A stretch of DNA of 14,211 bases from Gammaproteobacteria bacterium (GTDB lineage: Bacteria; Pseudomonadota; Gammaproteobacteria; Arenicellales; Arenicellaceae), in the NCBI GenBank assembly GCA_003485905.1, contig DNHK01000171.1, positions 1 to 14,211 on the forward strand, in the 5' to 3' direction. Shown here in pieces: positions 6,671 through 13,830 of the stretch (its first letter is position 1; each line of letters starts with the position of its first letter). The translations under genes were made by a program, and so were the position numbers. Below the pieces are notes generated by a model. The model saw nothing but the letters and a program-made list of their open reading frames with translations. It did no database searches and was not told the DNA's origin.

Positions 6671-6702
6671 AGTAAGGTTAATGCGCTGCAAAAAGAAGAT
6701 AT

Positions 6703-8535
6703 ATGACTGCCATTGACGAAAAGACCAAACAATCGCAACTCAAGCGATTGATATTAAAGGGTAAAGAACAAGGTTTCCTCACTTACGCTGAGATCAACGA
6801 TCACCTCCCAGATGAGATGAACGACACCGACCAAATAGAGGTCGTTGTGAATATGATCAATGATATGGGCATCGAGGTCTCCGACAAGGTGCCGGATGCG
6901 GATTCACTCCTGCTAAAAGCCGAAGGTGCCTCAGAGGGCAGCGACGATGTTGATACCGAGGCCGCTCTTACCTCCGCGGTAGAAAGTGAATTTGGCCGAA
7001 CCACCGATCCCGTGCGCATGTACATGCGTGAAATGGGCACAGTGGACCTATTAACCCGGCTTGACGAGATAAATCTTGCACAGCGAATTGAAGACGGAAT
7101 TCGCCAGTGCACTAAAGCAGTTGCCGCTTGTCCTTCTACTATTCAGAATATTCTCGACCGATTTGAAAAAATCAAAAAGGAAGAGATGCGGTTGACTGAT
7201 TTGTTAGTTGCGTTTATTGATCCTAACGCCGAGATCGACCCTAATCCTCCATCTGCTGCCAACGCCGCTGACAAGAAGGAAAAGGAGGAAGAAGAGGAAG
7301 AAGAAATCGATACAGGCCCTGATATAGGTGAAGCGATGGATCGTTACAAAACGATTAAACGCTTACATAATCGACACCTCAAATCGTTGGATAAAAAAGG
7401 TTACGGCCACGCAGCCACCCGAAAAATCCAAAACGAAATTATTGACCAACTTATGGAGATTAAGTTTACTCCAAAGATCGTTGATCGGTTGTGGGATGAT
7501 ATTCGTGATCTCGTTGAAGAAGTCAGAACCCATGAAAAAGCAATTATGGATATGGCTGTACGCGATGCGCGAATTTCACGGCGCGACTTCATAAAGATTT
7601 TTCAGGAATCAGAAACCAATACACAGCTTTATGAGCAGTTAGTTAAAGCCGCGGACAACGACAAAGCCAAGCAAGTGCTTGAAGATTTTCGCCCCGAATT
7701 CAAAGTGATTCAACGTAAATTACTGGCGCTAGAAGAAGCCATGGGCATTCCGATTGTGGAACTAAAGGACATCAACCGACGCATGTCGATTGGCGAGGCC
7801 AAGGCTCGTCGAGCGAAAAAAGAAATGGTCGAGGCCAATCTTCGGCTAGTGATTTCTATTGCAAAGAAATATACCAATCGTGGCCTGCAGTTCTTGGACT
7901 TGATTCAGGAAGGCAATATCGGGCTGATGAAAGCGGTTGATAAGTTTGAGTACCGACGTGGCTATAAGTTTTCTACGTACGCCACTTGGTGGATTCGACA
8001 AGCCATCACCCGCTCAATAGCGGATCAGGCCAGAACCATCCGTATTCCAGTTCATATGATTGAAACAATCAACAAACTAAACCGAATTTCTCGCCAAATC
8101 CTTCAAGAGCAAGGACGCGAAGCGTTGCCAGAAGAATTGGCAGAACGTATGGATATGCCTGAGGATAAGATCCGCAAGGTACTAAAAATCGCCAAAGAAC
8201 CAATCTCGATGGAAACACCAATCGGTGATGACGAAGATTCGCATTTAGGTGATTTTATTCAGGACAAGAATGTTGAAATGCCTCTAGAAGCAGCAACCAC
8301 TAGCGGGTTAACCGGAGCAACGACTGACATACTTGAATCACTAACACCGCGTGAAGCAAAAGTATTACGGATGCGATTTGGCATCGGCATGAATACAGAC
8401 CATACACTCGAAGAGGTGGGCAAACAGTTTGATGTCACGCGAGAGCGCATACGGCAGATTGAAGCGAAAGCCCTACGCAAGCTCCGACACCCCACTAGAT
8501 CTGAACATCTTAAGAGTTTTCTCGAACAAACCTAG
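6703..8535 (+). CDS. rpoD: RNA polymerase primary sigma factor (sigma-70)
   Basis: Housekeeping sigma factor that directs RNA polymerase to -10/-35 promoters. The 610-residue product is close to the E. coli length (613). Region 1.1 covers residues 1-80; region 1.2 begins [17 protein letters not shown] at 101-117; the non-conserved region carries an acidic run ([13 protein letters not shown]) at about 191-203; regions 2.1-2.4 include [20 protein letters not shown] at 377 on and [20 protein letters not shown] at 425-444 (core binding, melting and -10 recognition); region 3 has [11 protein letters not shown] at 451; region 4.2 has the -35-binding helix-turn-helix [30 protein letters not shown] at 568-597. 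The ATG follows AAGAAGATAT, a modest ribosome site. A strong hairpin follows the stop. Confidence 0.99.
   Translation: MTAIDEKTKQSQLKRLILKGKEQGFLTYAEINDHLPDEMNDTDQIEVVVNMINDMGIEVSDKVPDADSLLLKAEGASEGSDDVDTEAALTSAVESEFGRTTDPVRMYMREMGTVDLLTRLDEINLAQRIEDGIRQCTKAVAACPSTIQNILDRFEKIKKEEMRLTDLLVAFIDPNAEIDPNPPSAANAADKKEKEEEEEEEIDTGPDIGEAMDRYKTIKRLHNRHLKSLDKKGYGHAATRKIQNEIIDQLMEIKFTPKIVDRLWDDIRDLVEEVRTHEKAIMDMAVRDARISRRDFIKIFQESETNTQLYEQLVKAADNDKAKQVLEDFRPEFKVIQRKLLALEEAMGIPIVELKDINRRMSIGEAKARRAKKEMVEANLRLVISIAKKYTNRGLQFLDLIQEGNIGLMKAVDKFEYRRGYKFSTYATWWIRQAITRSIADQARTIRIPVHMIETINKLNRISRQILQEQGREALPEELAERMDMPEDKIRKVLKIAKEPISMETPIGDDEDSHLGDFIQDKNVEMPLEAATTSGLTGATTDILESLTPREAKVLRMRFGIGMNTDHTLEEVGKQFDVTRERIRQIEAKALRKLRHPTRSEHLKSFLEQT
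7273..7306 (+). repeat. 34-base purine-only run inside rpoD
   Basis: All-purine stretch encoding the Lys/Glu-rich acidic segment of the sigma-70 non-conserved region. It contains a perfect internal AAGGAGG (7282-7288) with no start codon at a suitable distance, so it is not a translation start. It could slow ribosomes and is a low-complexity tract prone to length variation in multiples of three. Confidence 0.6.
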
Positions 8536-8547
8536 AAACAAACTTCT

Positions 8548-8588
8548 CTCCGATCACCACCTGGGTGGTGATCGGAGGGCGTTTCTTC
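8548..8588. terminator. Strong, probably bidirectional terminator after rpoD
   Basis: A perfect 13-bp stem (8548-8560 with 8565-8577, arm CTCCGATCACCAC) with a CTGG loop begins 13 bases after the rpoD stop. On the plus strand GGGCGTTTCTTC follows; on the minus strand AGAAGTTTGTTTC follows, so it can also stop transcripts arriving from the convergent beta-trefoil gene. The T-tract is a few bases away from the stem in both directions. It marks the border between the housekeeping cluster and the exported-protein region. Confidence 0.8.
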
Positions 8589-8649
8589 AGCGCCCCGAGC
8601 TTGATTGCGTTAACGCGACAAATTCCCGCCCGGCTTAGTTAATTGTGAA

Positions 8650-9258
8650 CTAATTTGCAGTACGTCTGACAGGGTTAACAGGGAACGTCCGTTCGGCTGT
8701 CGCCTCTTCAGGGCCACTCCATTCCGCCCGCAATTCCCATAATTGACGCTCATTTATTGCGCTGTCACATGCCTCGAAACTGATATCCCGCATTATATGG
8801 ATAGGATTTCCGCCTCCTCCTGGTAATACAACCGAGCCAGCCGTTAAGCATAGCTCTGGTGTCATTTCCGGAATAATCTGCCCGCTATCGTTCATCGCGA
8901 TATCTTGTGTTTCACGGCCATCACAGGTCTCAATCGAAACAAATGAGCCTTCATTGGGCTCAAATAAGGTCATACACTTATCATTGAATGCAACCATTCT
9001 GAATTCGTTCTGATCCTTAATATTCTCCATCATAAAGGCTTGATCCTTTGTCGGGCCTTTACCAATATAGGTATAGCAAGTATGTCCGTGTACGCCACCG
9101 ATAGGCGCGCCATTATTTTGCCCACCTCGCAAATCGAGACACCATCCCCGATCTTCATCAATAGGAGCCTTTAGTTTTACTTCAACGGAAGTCTGGGCAC
9201 TTGCGCCTACTGTAAAAAATAAAAGTAAACCGCCAGCAAGTATTTGTAGTCGTTTCAT
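8650..9258 (-). CDS. Secreted beta-trefoil (ricin B lectin-like) protein
   Basis: The 202-residue product has a Sec signal peptide, MKRLQILAGGLLLFFTVGASAQ, likely cut after AQ at residue 22, so it is periplasmic or secreted. The rest shows three similar blocks: WCLDL...HTC (Cys40, Cys61), DKCMTL...ETC (Cys95, Cys112) and ELCLTA...EAC (Cys137, Cys164), each followed by a Q-x-x-like strand (DQAFMMENI, TQDIAMND, RQLWELRA). This is the pattern of a three-lobed beta-trefoil of the ricin B type, with one expected disulfide per lobe and a good QxW motif only in the third. Sugar binding is possible but the ligand is unknown; the fold call is from pattern only. It lies 41 bases downstream of a diheme cytochrome gene and probably shares its transcript. 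A moderate AAGAGA precedes the ATG. Confidence 0.85.
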   Translation of the reverse strand: MKRLQILAGGLLLFFTVGASAQTSVEVKLKAPIDEDRGWCLDLRGGQNNGAPIGGVHGHTCYTYIGKGPTKDQAFMMENIKDQNEFRMVAFNDKCMTLFEPNEGSFVSIETCDGRETQDIAMNDSGQIIPEMTPELCLTAGSVVLPGGGGNPIHIMRDISFEACDSAINERQLWELRAEWSGPEEATAERTFPVNPVRRTAN

Positions 9259-9299
9259 ATTCTCTTAACCTTTTTGTGTAATTTCTACTTGGAATTGAT

Positions 9300-10025
9300 C
9301 TACAAGCCGGAAATATAGGCCACTACGTCTGCAATAGATTGATCGTCAACCAGTAGCTTCGACATCGCCGCCATTTGCTGGCCTCTCACATCATCAGGGT
9401 GGGCACCACGTATACCGTCCCTGAAATACATCAATTGCCTAACCATATAAAGCTCAGACAAATAAGTAAGATTTGCAGCGCCCAGCGCTTCATTTCCCCT
9501 CCCGTCTTCGCCGTGACATACAGTACAAACCGATGAGTAGGTCGCCTTACCCGCTTCAGCATCCCCTAAAATCGCCGGGTCTAATCCTGCATAGGGTGAA
9601 TCCCACAGATAGGGTCTTGGACCCACAGCATTCTCGGCCATCGGCTTGCCTGGTTCCAAAGCCGCAATATATTCAGCGACACTTTTAATAGTAAAATCGT
9701 TTCTAAGCATAGGCGAAGCATAATGCATCACCTGACCAGGTATATCTTCCGCCAAATAACCACGGATTCCATTCTTAAAATTGTGCATCTGCAATTCTAG
9801 GTACCAGGCTTCCAAACCCGCTAGCGCAGGTCCATCTCTCCTATCATTTCCCTGCACACTGCCGCCGTGACAGAAAGTGCAAACAACAAAAATCTCCTCT
9901 CCCGAGACCGTTTCATTGGGCGATTGCAATGTCGCTTGGGTAAAACCACTGCTACTAAAGCACAAAAGAAATATTACAGATACTGCGTACAACCAATACG
10001 TATTTTGCCTCATTAAACTCCCCAT
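9300..10025 (-). CDS. Diheme class I cytochrome c (cytochrome c4-like)
   Basis: Exported electron carrier of 241 residues with two covalent heme sites, CTFCH at 49-53 and CTVCH at 167-171. The N-terminus carries a signal peptide with a hydrophobic core (WLYAVSVIFLLCFSS) ending near FTQA. The halves are clearly a duplication: LQMHNFKNGIRGY...GQVMHYASPMLRND..SVAEYIAAL matches RQLMYFRDGIRGA...GQQMAAMSKLLVDD..DVVAYISGL. Likely axial Met ligands are in the MHYASPM and MAAM segments. Fold and duplication resemble cytochrome c4 and the c553/c4 group that shuttle electrons to terminal oxidases; the partner is not in view. The ATG at 10025 has GGGAG 6 bases upstream; a second ATG four codons in has GGGGAG 4 bases upstream, so the start could be either. 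Cys22 in the signal peptide is probably incidental. Confidence 0.92.
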   Translation of the reverse strand: MGSLMRQNTYWLYAVSVIFLLCFSSSGFTQATLQSPNETVSGEEIFVVCTFCHGGSVQGNDRRDGPALAGLEAWYLELQMHNFKNGIRGYLAEDIPGQVMHYASPMLRNDFTIKSVAEYIAALEPGKPMAENAVGPRPYLWDSPYAGLDPAILGDAEAGKATYSSVCTVCHGEDGRGNEALGAANLTYLSELYMVRQLMYFRDGIRGAHPDDVRGQQMAAMSKLLVDDQSIADVVAYISGL

Positions 10026-10297
10026 CTAATCTCCCTACTAACATTCTCTAATTAAAATCTTCAATCGAACCGCAGTTAACGATCCATTCGGCCACCAATC
10101 GGGGAAAATCCTTATATCGGCGGTCAATAGCTATATTTTCCAGCCAGTGGCCATTAAGGAGAAATTATAGAACACATGGAAGCTAGTGGACATACCTCGA
10201 TTTTTTACAGATCGGCCGATAACCGTAGTTTGTAAACAAAATTCTGGTTTTTGATTTCAAGTGTGTTTATGCTTCTTACACGTGCCGCAGTATTCTA
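10026..10297. other. Divergent intergenic region between two cytochrome c genes
   Basis: This 272-base spacer must carry the promoters for the minus-strand cytochrome/beta-trefoil pair and the plus-strand cytochrome. I could not pick convincing -35/-10 pairs. It contains a 10-bp palindrome ATCGGCCGAT (10211-10220), an inverted repeat TTTGT-AA-ACAAA (10229-10240), and an isolated AAGGAG (10156-10161) with no start codon within 5-12 bases. Either palindrome could be a regulator site shared by both directions. Confidence 0.4.
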
Positions 10298-11185
10298 ATG
10301 AGTGGAGTAAATTTGGTGAGCAAGCGATTACAAATAGTTATCTGTCTAGTATTGTCGACAATGTTCAACAGTGCGGGATTCGCGGCCGATGAAACACTGC
10401 TGGAGCGTGGCACGTATTTGATGGACGGCATCGCTGCCTGTGGCAACTGTCATACCCCTAAAAACCCTGATGCCAGTGACGTTGAAGGGATGGCCTACGC
10501 CGGTAGTTTTGTTATTGAAAGCCCGAACTTTAAAGCTTACGCACCCAATATCACCATGGATATTGAAACCGGGATCGGAAGCTGGAGTGATGAAGAAATT
10601 ATCCGCAGCATTCGTGATGGCCTACGCCCCGACGGAACGCTAATTGGCCCCCCAATGCCGAGCCCTGTATATGCGCTAATGTCAGATCGAGATGTAGAAG
10701 CAATTGTTGCTTATTTGCGTACCGTCGAGCCAGTAAATAATGTGGTACCAAAAACTGTGTTTAACATTACTCTGCCCACAAGTTACGGGCCTCCTGTTAC
10801 AACTGTTACTGACGTTTCAAAAGACGATCCTATCGCTTACGGAAGATACCTAACCTACACCCTTGGCCATTGCTTTGATTGCCACACCCCTTTAGAAGAG
10901 AATGGATATAATTTTGATCGAATTGGGGAAAGCGGCAGGGTGTTTGATAATATTTTTGGCTTAGGATTTACCACTGTTTCATTGAACATTACTCCCCACA
11001 AACAATATGGACTTGGTGAATGGAGTGACAAAGAAATTAAACGTGCCATGCAAGAAGGGGTTAGCCGTAATGGCCGATCACTAGTCAGGGCGATGCCTTT
11101 TCCCAACTACCAGAATGTAAGCGAAGAGGACATGAACGCTATAGTGGCGTATCTTCGGTCCATGAAGCCTTTACCTGCTGATTAG
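10298..11185 (+). CDS. Diheme cytochrome c, alcohol-dehydrogenase-subunit-like
   Basis: Exported protein of up to 295 residues with two heme sites, CGNCH at 48-52 and CFDCH at 192-196. Each half has the same layout: heme motif, then APNITMDIETGIGSWSDEEIIRSIRDG / SLNITPHKQYGLGEWSDKEIKRAMQEG, then a Pro-rich Met-ligand loop GPPMPSPVY / RAMPFPNY, then DVEAIVAYLRTVEPV / DMNAIVAYLRSMKPL. This layout resembles the cytochrome subunits of membrane alcohol and gluconate dehydrogenases, which pass electrons to quinone or oxidases; no dehydrogenase subunit lies in the window. The signal peptide runs to about GFAA at 30. The ATG at 10298 has no ribosome site; a GTG at 10316-10318 has GGAG 8 bases upstream and gives a tidy N-terminus MSKRLQIVICLVL, so 10316 may be the true start. 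Confidence 0.92.
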   Translation: MSGVNLVSKRLQIVICLVLSTMFNSAGFAADETLLERGTYLMDGIAACGNCHTPKNPDASDVEGMAYAGSFVIESPNFKAYAPNITMDIETGIGSWSDEEIIRSIRDGLRPDGTLIGPPMPSPVYALMSDRDVEAIVAYLRTVEPVNNVVPKTVFNITLPTSYGPPVTTVTDVSKDDPIAYGRYLTYTLGHCFDCHTPLEENGYNFDRIGESGRVFDNIFGLGFTTVSLNITPHKQYGLGEWSDKEIKRAMQEGVSRNGRSLVRAMPFPNYQNVSEEDMNAIVAYLRSMKPLPAD

Positions 11186-11402
11186 CAGCCAAGTAACCAT
11201 AACAAATACGACTTCTAGTAAAACAAGTATTCGATAAATACCTAGAAATTGTCTTGGGTTTAGACTAGTAGCCGCAAACATTTGCCGACGATAATGTACG
11301 TACCGAAATGGATGCTTAATCCACCTATACTCCGCGTAGATTTCAACAATGACGCCTGTCATGAAAACTTGGTCTTGATTTAGATTAGAGGCACTGAATT
11401 CC
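11186..11402. other. Intergenic region before the membrane spermidine-synthase-like gene
   Basis: 217 bases with no supported gene. It holds an imperfect direct repeat: GTCTTGGGTTTAGACTAG at 11251-11268 and GTCTTGATTTAGATTAG at 11372-11388, the second lying just before the downstream start codon. An open frame on the minus strand crosses the region but lacks a ribosome site and overlaps both flanking genes. No clear promoter or terminator was recognised. Confidence 0.4.
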
Positions 11403-13679
11403 ATGAATACTTTCAAAACAATAATTGCCCCAATTGTCATTGCTATTGGGTTTATTGTAAGCGGGGCCTCAGCACTGGTTTATCAAGTTTCATGGCAGCG
11501 TATTTTAGCTCTGCAAAGTGGGGTTGGTATTTATTCCGTTGCCATGATTGTTGGAGCCTTTATGGCAGGGCTTGGAATTGGTAGCTACTTGGGGGGATTG
11601 ACTAGTCGTGGCATGTCACCTCGCCAAGCACTCCACACTTTTGCACTGATAGAAATCGGTATCGGAGGATTCGCACTAGCCAGTAGTTGGTTATTCTACG
11701 ATTTGTTGTACACACAATATGGCTGGCTATTTGCCAACCCATGGCGCGCAGGTCTTATCCAATTCTTATCGCTGCTTATTCCTACCACTTTAATGGGAAT
11801 GTCACTACCGTTTCTAGCGCAAGGAGTTGCTCGCCATGTATCTAGCGCAGCGCGAACATTGGGGTTTTACTACGGATTAAACGCAATTGGTGCGGCGTTG
11901 GGCGCGTTTATCACAACATGGTTCCTAATACGCTTCTTTGGAATCTCCGGCGCCATTTCTCTTGGCGCGGCAGGCAATCTATGTGTCGGCGCTGCGATTT
12001 TCGTACTGGCAAGGTTTCTTCCAGTAAATGTAAATTCACTGGAGCCTGATAAAAGTTCGAGCGCTAGTACAACCACACCTTCAGTAGACACAAACTTACC
12101 ATTTACCGGTTGGGTTGCGCTGTATAGCGTAAGCGGTTTTTGCGCACTGTCGCTAGAAATAATATGGTTTCGAGTTCTTGATGTGGCTGTTAAATCAACG
12201 GCATTTACCTTCGGTACAGTACTCTCTATCTTCTTGCTCGGCCTGGGTGTCGGCAGCGCAATTGGTGGTGTCTGGGCCCAACGTTTACGTCATCCACTGC
12301 GGGCATTTTTGATCTGTCAATGCTTGTTGCTCATCCTGTCTGGACTATCACTAGGTTTGTTATCTGTTATCCCTATAGATACCACCTACTTCTCAGGTTT
12401 CGTAGACTACTGGTCACAATACACTGAATTCCCACTAGGCCGAAGCGATGATACAAGCTGGATTTACAAACTCTATGTTGCCCTTCCTCTAGCACTTTAC
12501 GGATTGCCTACTTTGTTAATGGGCCTATCTTTTGGAATACTGCAGCGAGCAGTGCAGAACGATAGCAGCACCGCTGGCTTCAAGGTCGGCGCACTACAAG
12601 GAGCCAATATTTTCGGGAATGTACTAGGTAGCCTATTGACCGGACTCGTACTGCTAAGCTGGATAGGAACCACCGGTAGCGTGCGCATTCTTCTTCTCAT
12701 CGGCGTGGGTTTTGCCCTGGTAGGCGTGTGGAAGTTTTCACAAAATGGTACGCGTGGAATCTTCCCCACACTTATAGTTATGCTTATCGGCGTTTGGGCT
12801 TTATTACCTGAAAATGAGTCTTTCTGGCGCCAACTGCATGGAAATAAAGACGCCACAACATTGATCGGAGAAGATGCTACCGGCGTATCCGCAATCAGTC
12901 CTGAAATAGACAGCCCTGGAATATTTAGGGTCTCGGTTAATGGTAAAGGGCATAGCCACATCCCTTTCGGGGGCGTTCATACAGTTCTCGGTGCAGTGCC
13001 TGCAGCGATCCACCCATCACCGACCCGGGTTGCTATTATAGGATTAGGATCAGGTGATACCGCATGGGCTGCCGGGTTTCGCTCCGCCACGAAACAGGTC
13101 GATGTGTTTGAACTAGTAGCACCAGAACTTAACCTACTCAAACGCTTGATCGATCGTGAGGGTGCCGAAACCTTCCCCAAGCTTAACGGATTGCTAAATG
13201 ATAAACGCTACAGTATTCGACCCACCGATGGGCGTGCTGCGATCGCACTCGGCGACCAAAGCTACGACATAATTGAAGCCGATGCATTGCGCCCGACGAG
13301 CGCATATAGTGGGAATTTGTATTCTGTTGAGTTTTTCCGAATGTGTTCAGAGCATTTAGCGCCCGGAGGCATGGTCGCATTCTGGGCACCAACTGCCCGC
13401 ATAAAAAGTTCAATCCTGGAAGTGTTCGAGCACGTATTAGAAATCCCCACCGTTAACGTTATTGTTGCTAGCCTGGAACCAATTACTTTGGTGCCTGCAG
13501 AGTGGCAGAAACGCCTAAATACCGCCGAAGAATTTAATTATTTAGGTTTTGAATTAGCCACCCTTGTGACGAATGAAATCGCCTATGCTCAAGTGGCTGT
13601 GTTCGAACCAGAATCAACCACACAAACCAACCACGATCTTTTTCCAAGAGATGAGTTTTCTACCCCCATTGGTTACTAG
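11403..13679 (+). CDS. Membrane protein with C-terminal spermidine-synthase-like domain
   Basis: Large inner-membrane protein, 758 residues. Residues 1-470 hold about a dozen hydrophobic helices in two related halves: SGASALVYQVSWQRILAL..MAGLGIGSYLGG at 20-65 and SGFCALSLEIIWFRVLDV..LLGLGVGSAIGG at 244-289, with a polar Ser/Thr-rich linker at about 210-232. Residues 480-758 resemble the aminopropyltransferase fold: a beta start with FRVSVNGKGHSHIPFGGVH, the nucleotide-binding glycine motif VAIIGLGSGDTAW at 543-555 with acidic E570, DGRAAIA at 609, and YDIIEADALRPTSAYSGNLYS at 621-641. The first Asp of the usual DxxD amine-binding pair seems kept (Asp627) but the second position is Arg630, so true spermidine synthesis is doubtful. 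Such fusions are widespread and often automatically named spermidine synthase; their substrate is unknown. Ribosome site weak. Confidence 0.88.
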   Translation: MNTFKTIIAPIVIAIGFIVSGASALVYQVSWQRILALQSGVGIYSVAMIVGAFMAGLGIGSYLGGLTSRGMSPRQALHTFALIEIGIGGFALASSWLFYDLLYTQYGWLFANPWRAGLIQFLSLLIPTTLMGMSLPFLAQGVARHVSSAARTLGFYYGLNAIGAALGAFITTWFLIRFFGISGAISLGAAGNLCVGAAIFVLARFLPVNVNSLEPDKSSSASTTTPSVDTNLPFTGWVALYSVSGFCALSLEIIWFRVLDVAVKSTAFTFGTVLSIFLLGLGVGSAIGGVWAQRLRHPLRAFLICQCLLLILSGLSLGLLSVIPIDTTYFSGFVDYWSQYTEFPLGRSDDTSWIYKLYVALPLALYGLPTLLMGLSFGILQRAVQNDSSTAGFKVGALQGANIFGNVLGSLLTGLVLLSWIGTTGSVRILLLIGVGFALVGVWKFSQNGTRGIFPTLIVMLIGVWALLPENESFWRQLHGNKDATTLIGEDATGVSAISPEIDSPGIFRVSVNGKGHSHIPFGGVHTVLGAVPAAIHPSPTRVAIIGLGSGDTAWAAGFRSATKQVDVFELVAPELNLLKRLIDREGAETFPKLNGLLNDKRYSIRPTDGRAAIALGDQSYDIIEADALRPTSAYSGNLYSVEFFRMCSEHLAPGGMVAFWAPTARIKSSILEVFEHVLEIPTVNVIVASLEPITLVPAEWQKRLNTAEEFNYLGFELATLVTNEIAYAQVAVFEPESTTQTNHDLFPRDEFSTPIGY

Positions 13680-13740
13680 TAAGATCTCTCTGATCGACGG
13701 AATAGGAATACTAGCTGTAAACAAAAAGTTACAAATACTC

Positions 13741-13789
13741 GCGGTTAAAAAATTAAATACATACTATTATGTTGCGAATGGTTAACCGC
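13741..13789. promoter_or_regulatory. Inverted repeat spanning an AT-rich -10-like stretch before the DUF6152 gene
   Basis: GCGGTTAA (13741-13748) and TTAACCGC (13782-13789) are perfect 8-base inverted arms 33 bases apart. The stretch between holds TACTATTAT (13762-13770), a plausible -10 region. The right arm lies inside the palindrome GGTTAACC (13780-13787). The placement, 42 bases before the ATG at 13831, suggests a regulator site around a promoter; it is unproven. Confidence 0.35.
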
Positions 13790-13830
13790 ATTTAAGCGTG
13801 GACCAACCTTAATAGAACACAGGAAATAAA

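Noticed and set aside
8607..8616. Palindrome GCGTTAACGC between rpoD and the beta-trefoil gene
   Set aside because: Ten-base palindrome in a convergent spacer with no promoter nearby; expected by chance at this length.
8536..8649. tRNA or small RNA gene after rpoD
   Set aside because: The only structure is the long terminator hairpin; no cloverleaf or T-loop sequence is present.
10176..10235. 19-codon plus-strand frame (ATG at 10176) after an AAGGAG in the cytochrome spacer
   Set aside because: The AAGGAG ends 14 bases before the ATG, too far for efficient initiation, and the peptide has no features.
11171..11440. 89-codon minus-strand frame with a hydrophobic C-terminal stretch
   Set aside because: It overlaps the ends of two well-supported plus-strand genes, has no ribosome binding site before its ATG, and matches no family I know.
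12497..12961. 154-codon minus-strand frame inside the membrane spermidine-synthase-like gene
   Set aside because: Antisense of continuous coding sequence with conserved membrane motifs; Pro/Ser/Thr-rich product without domains.
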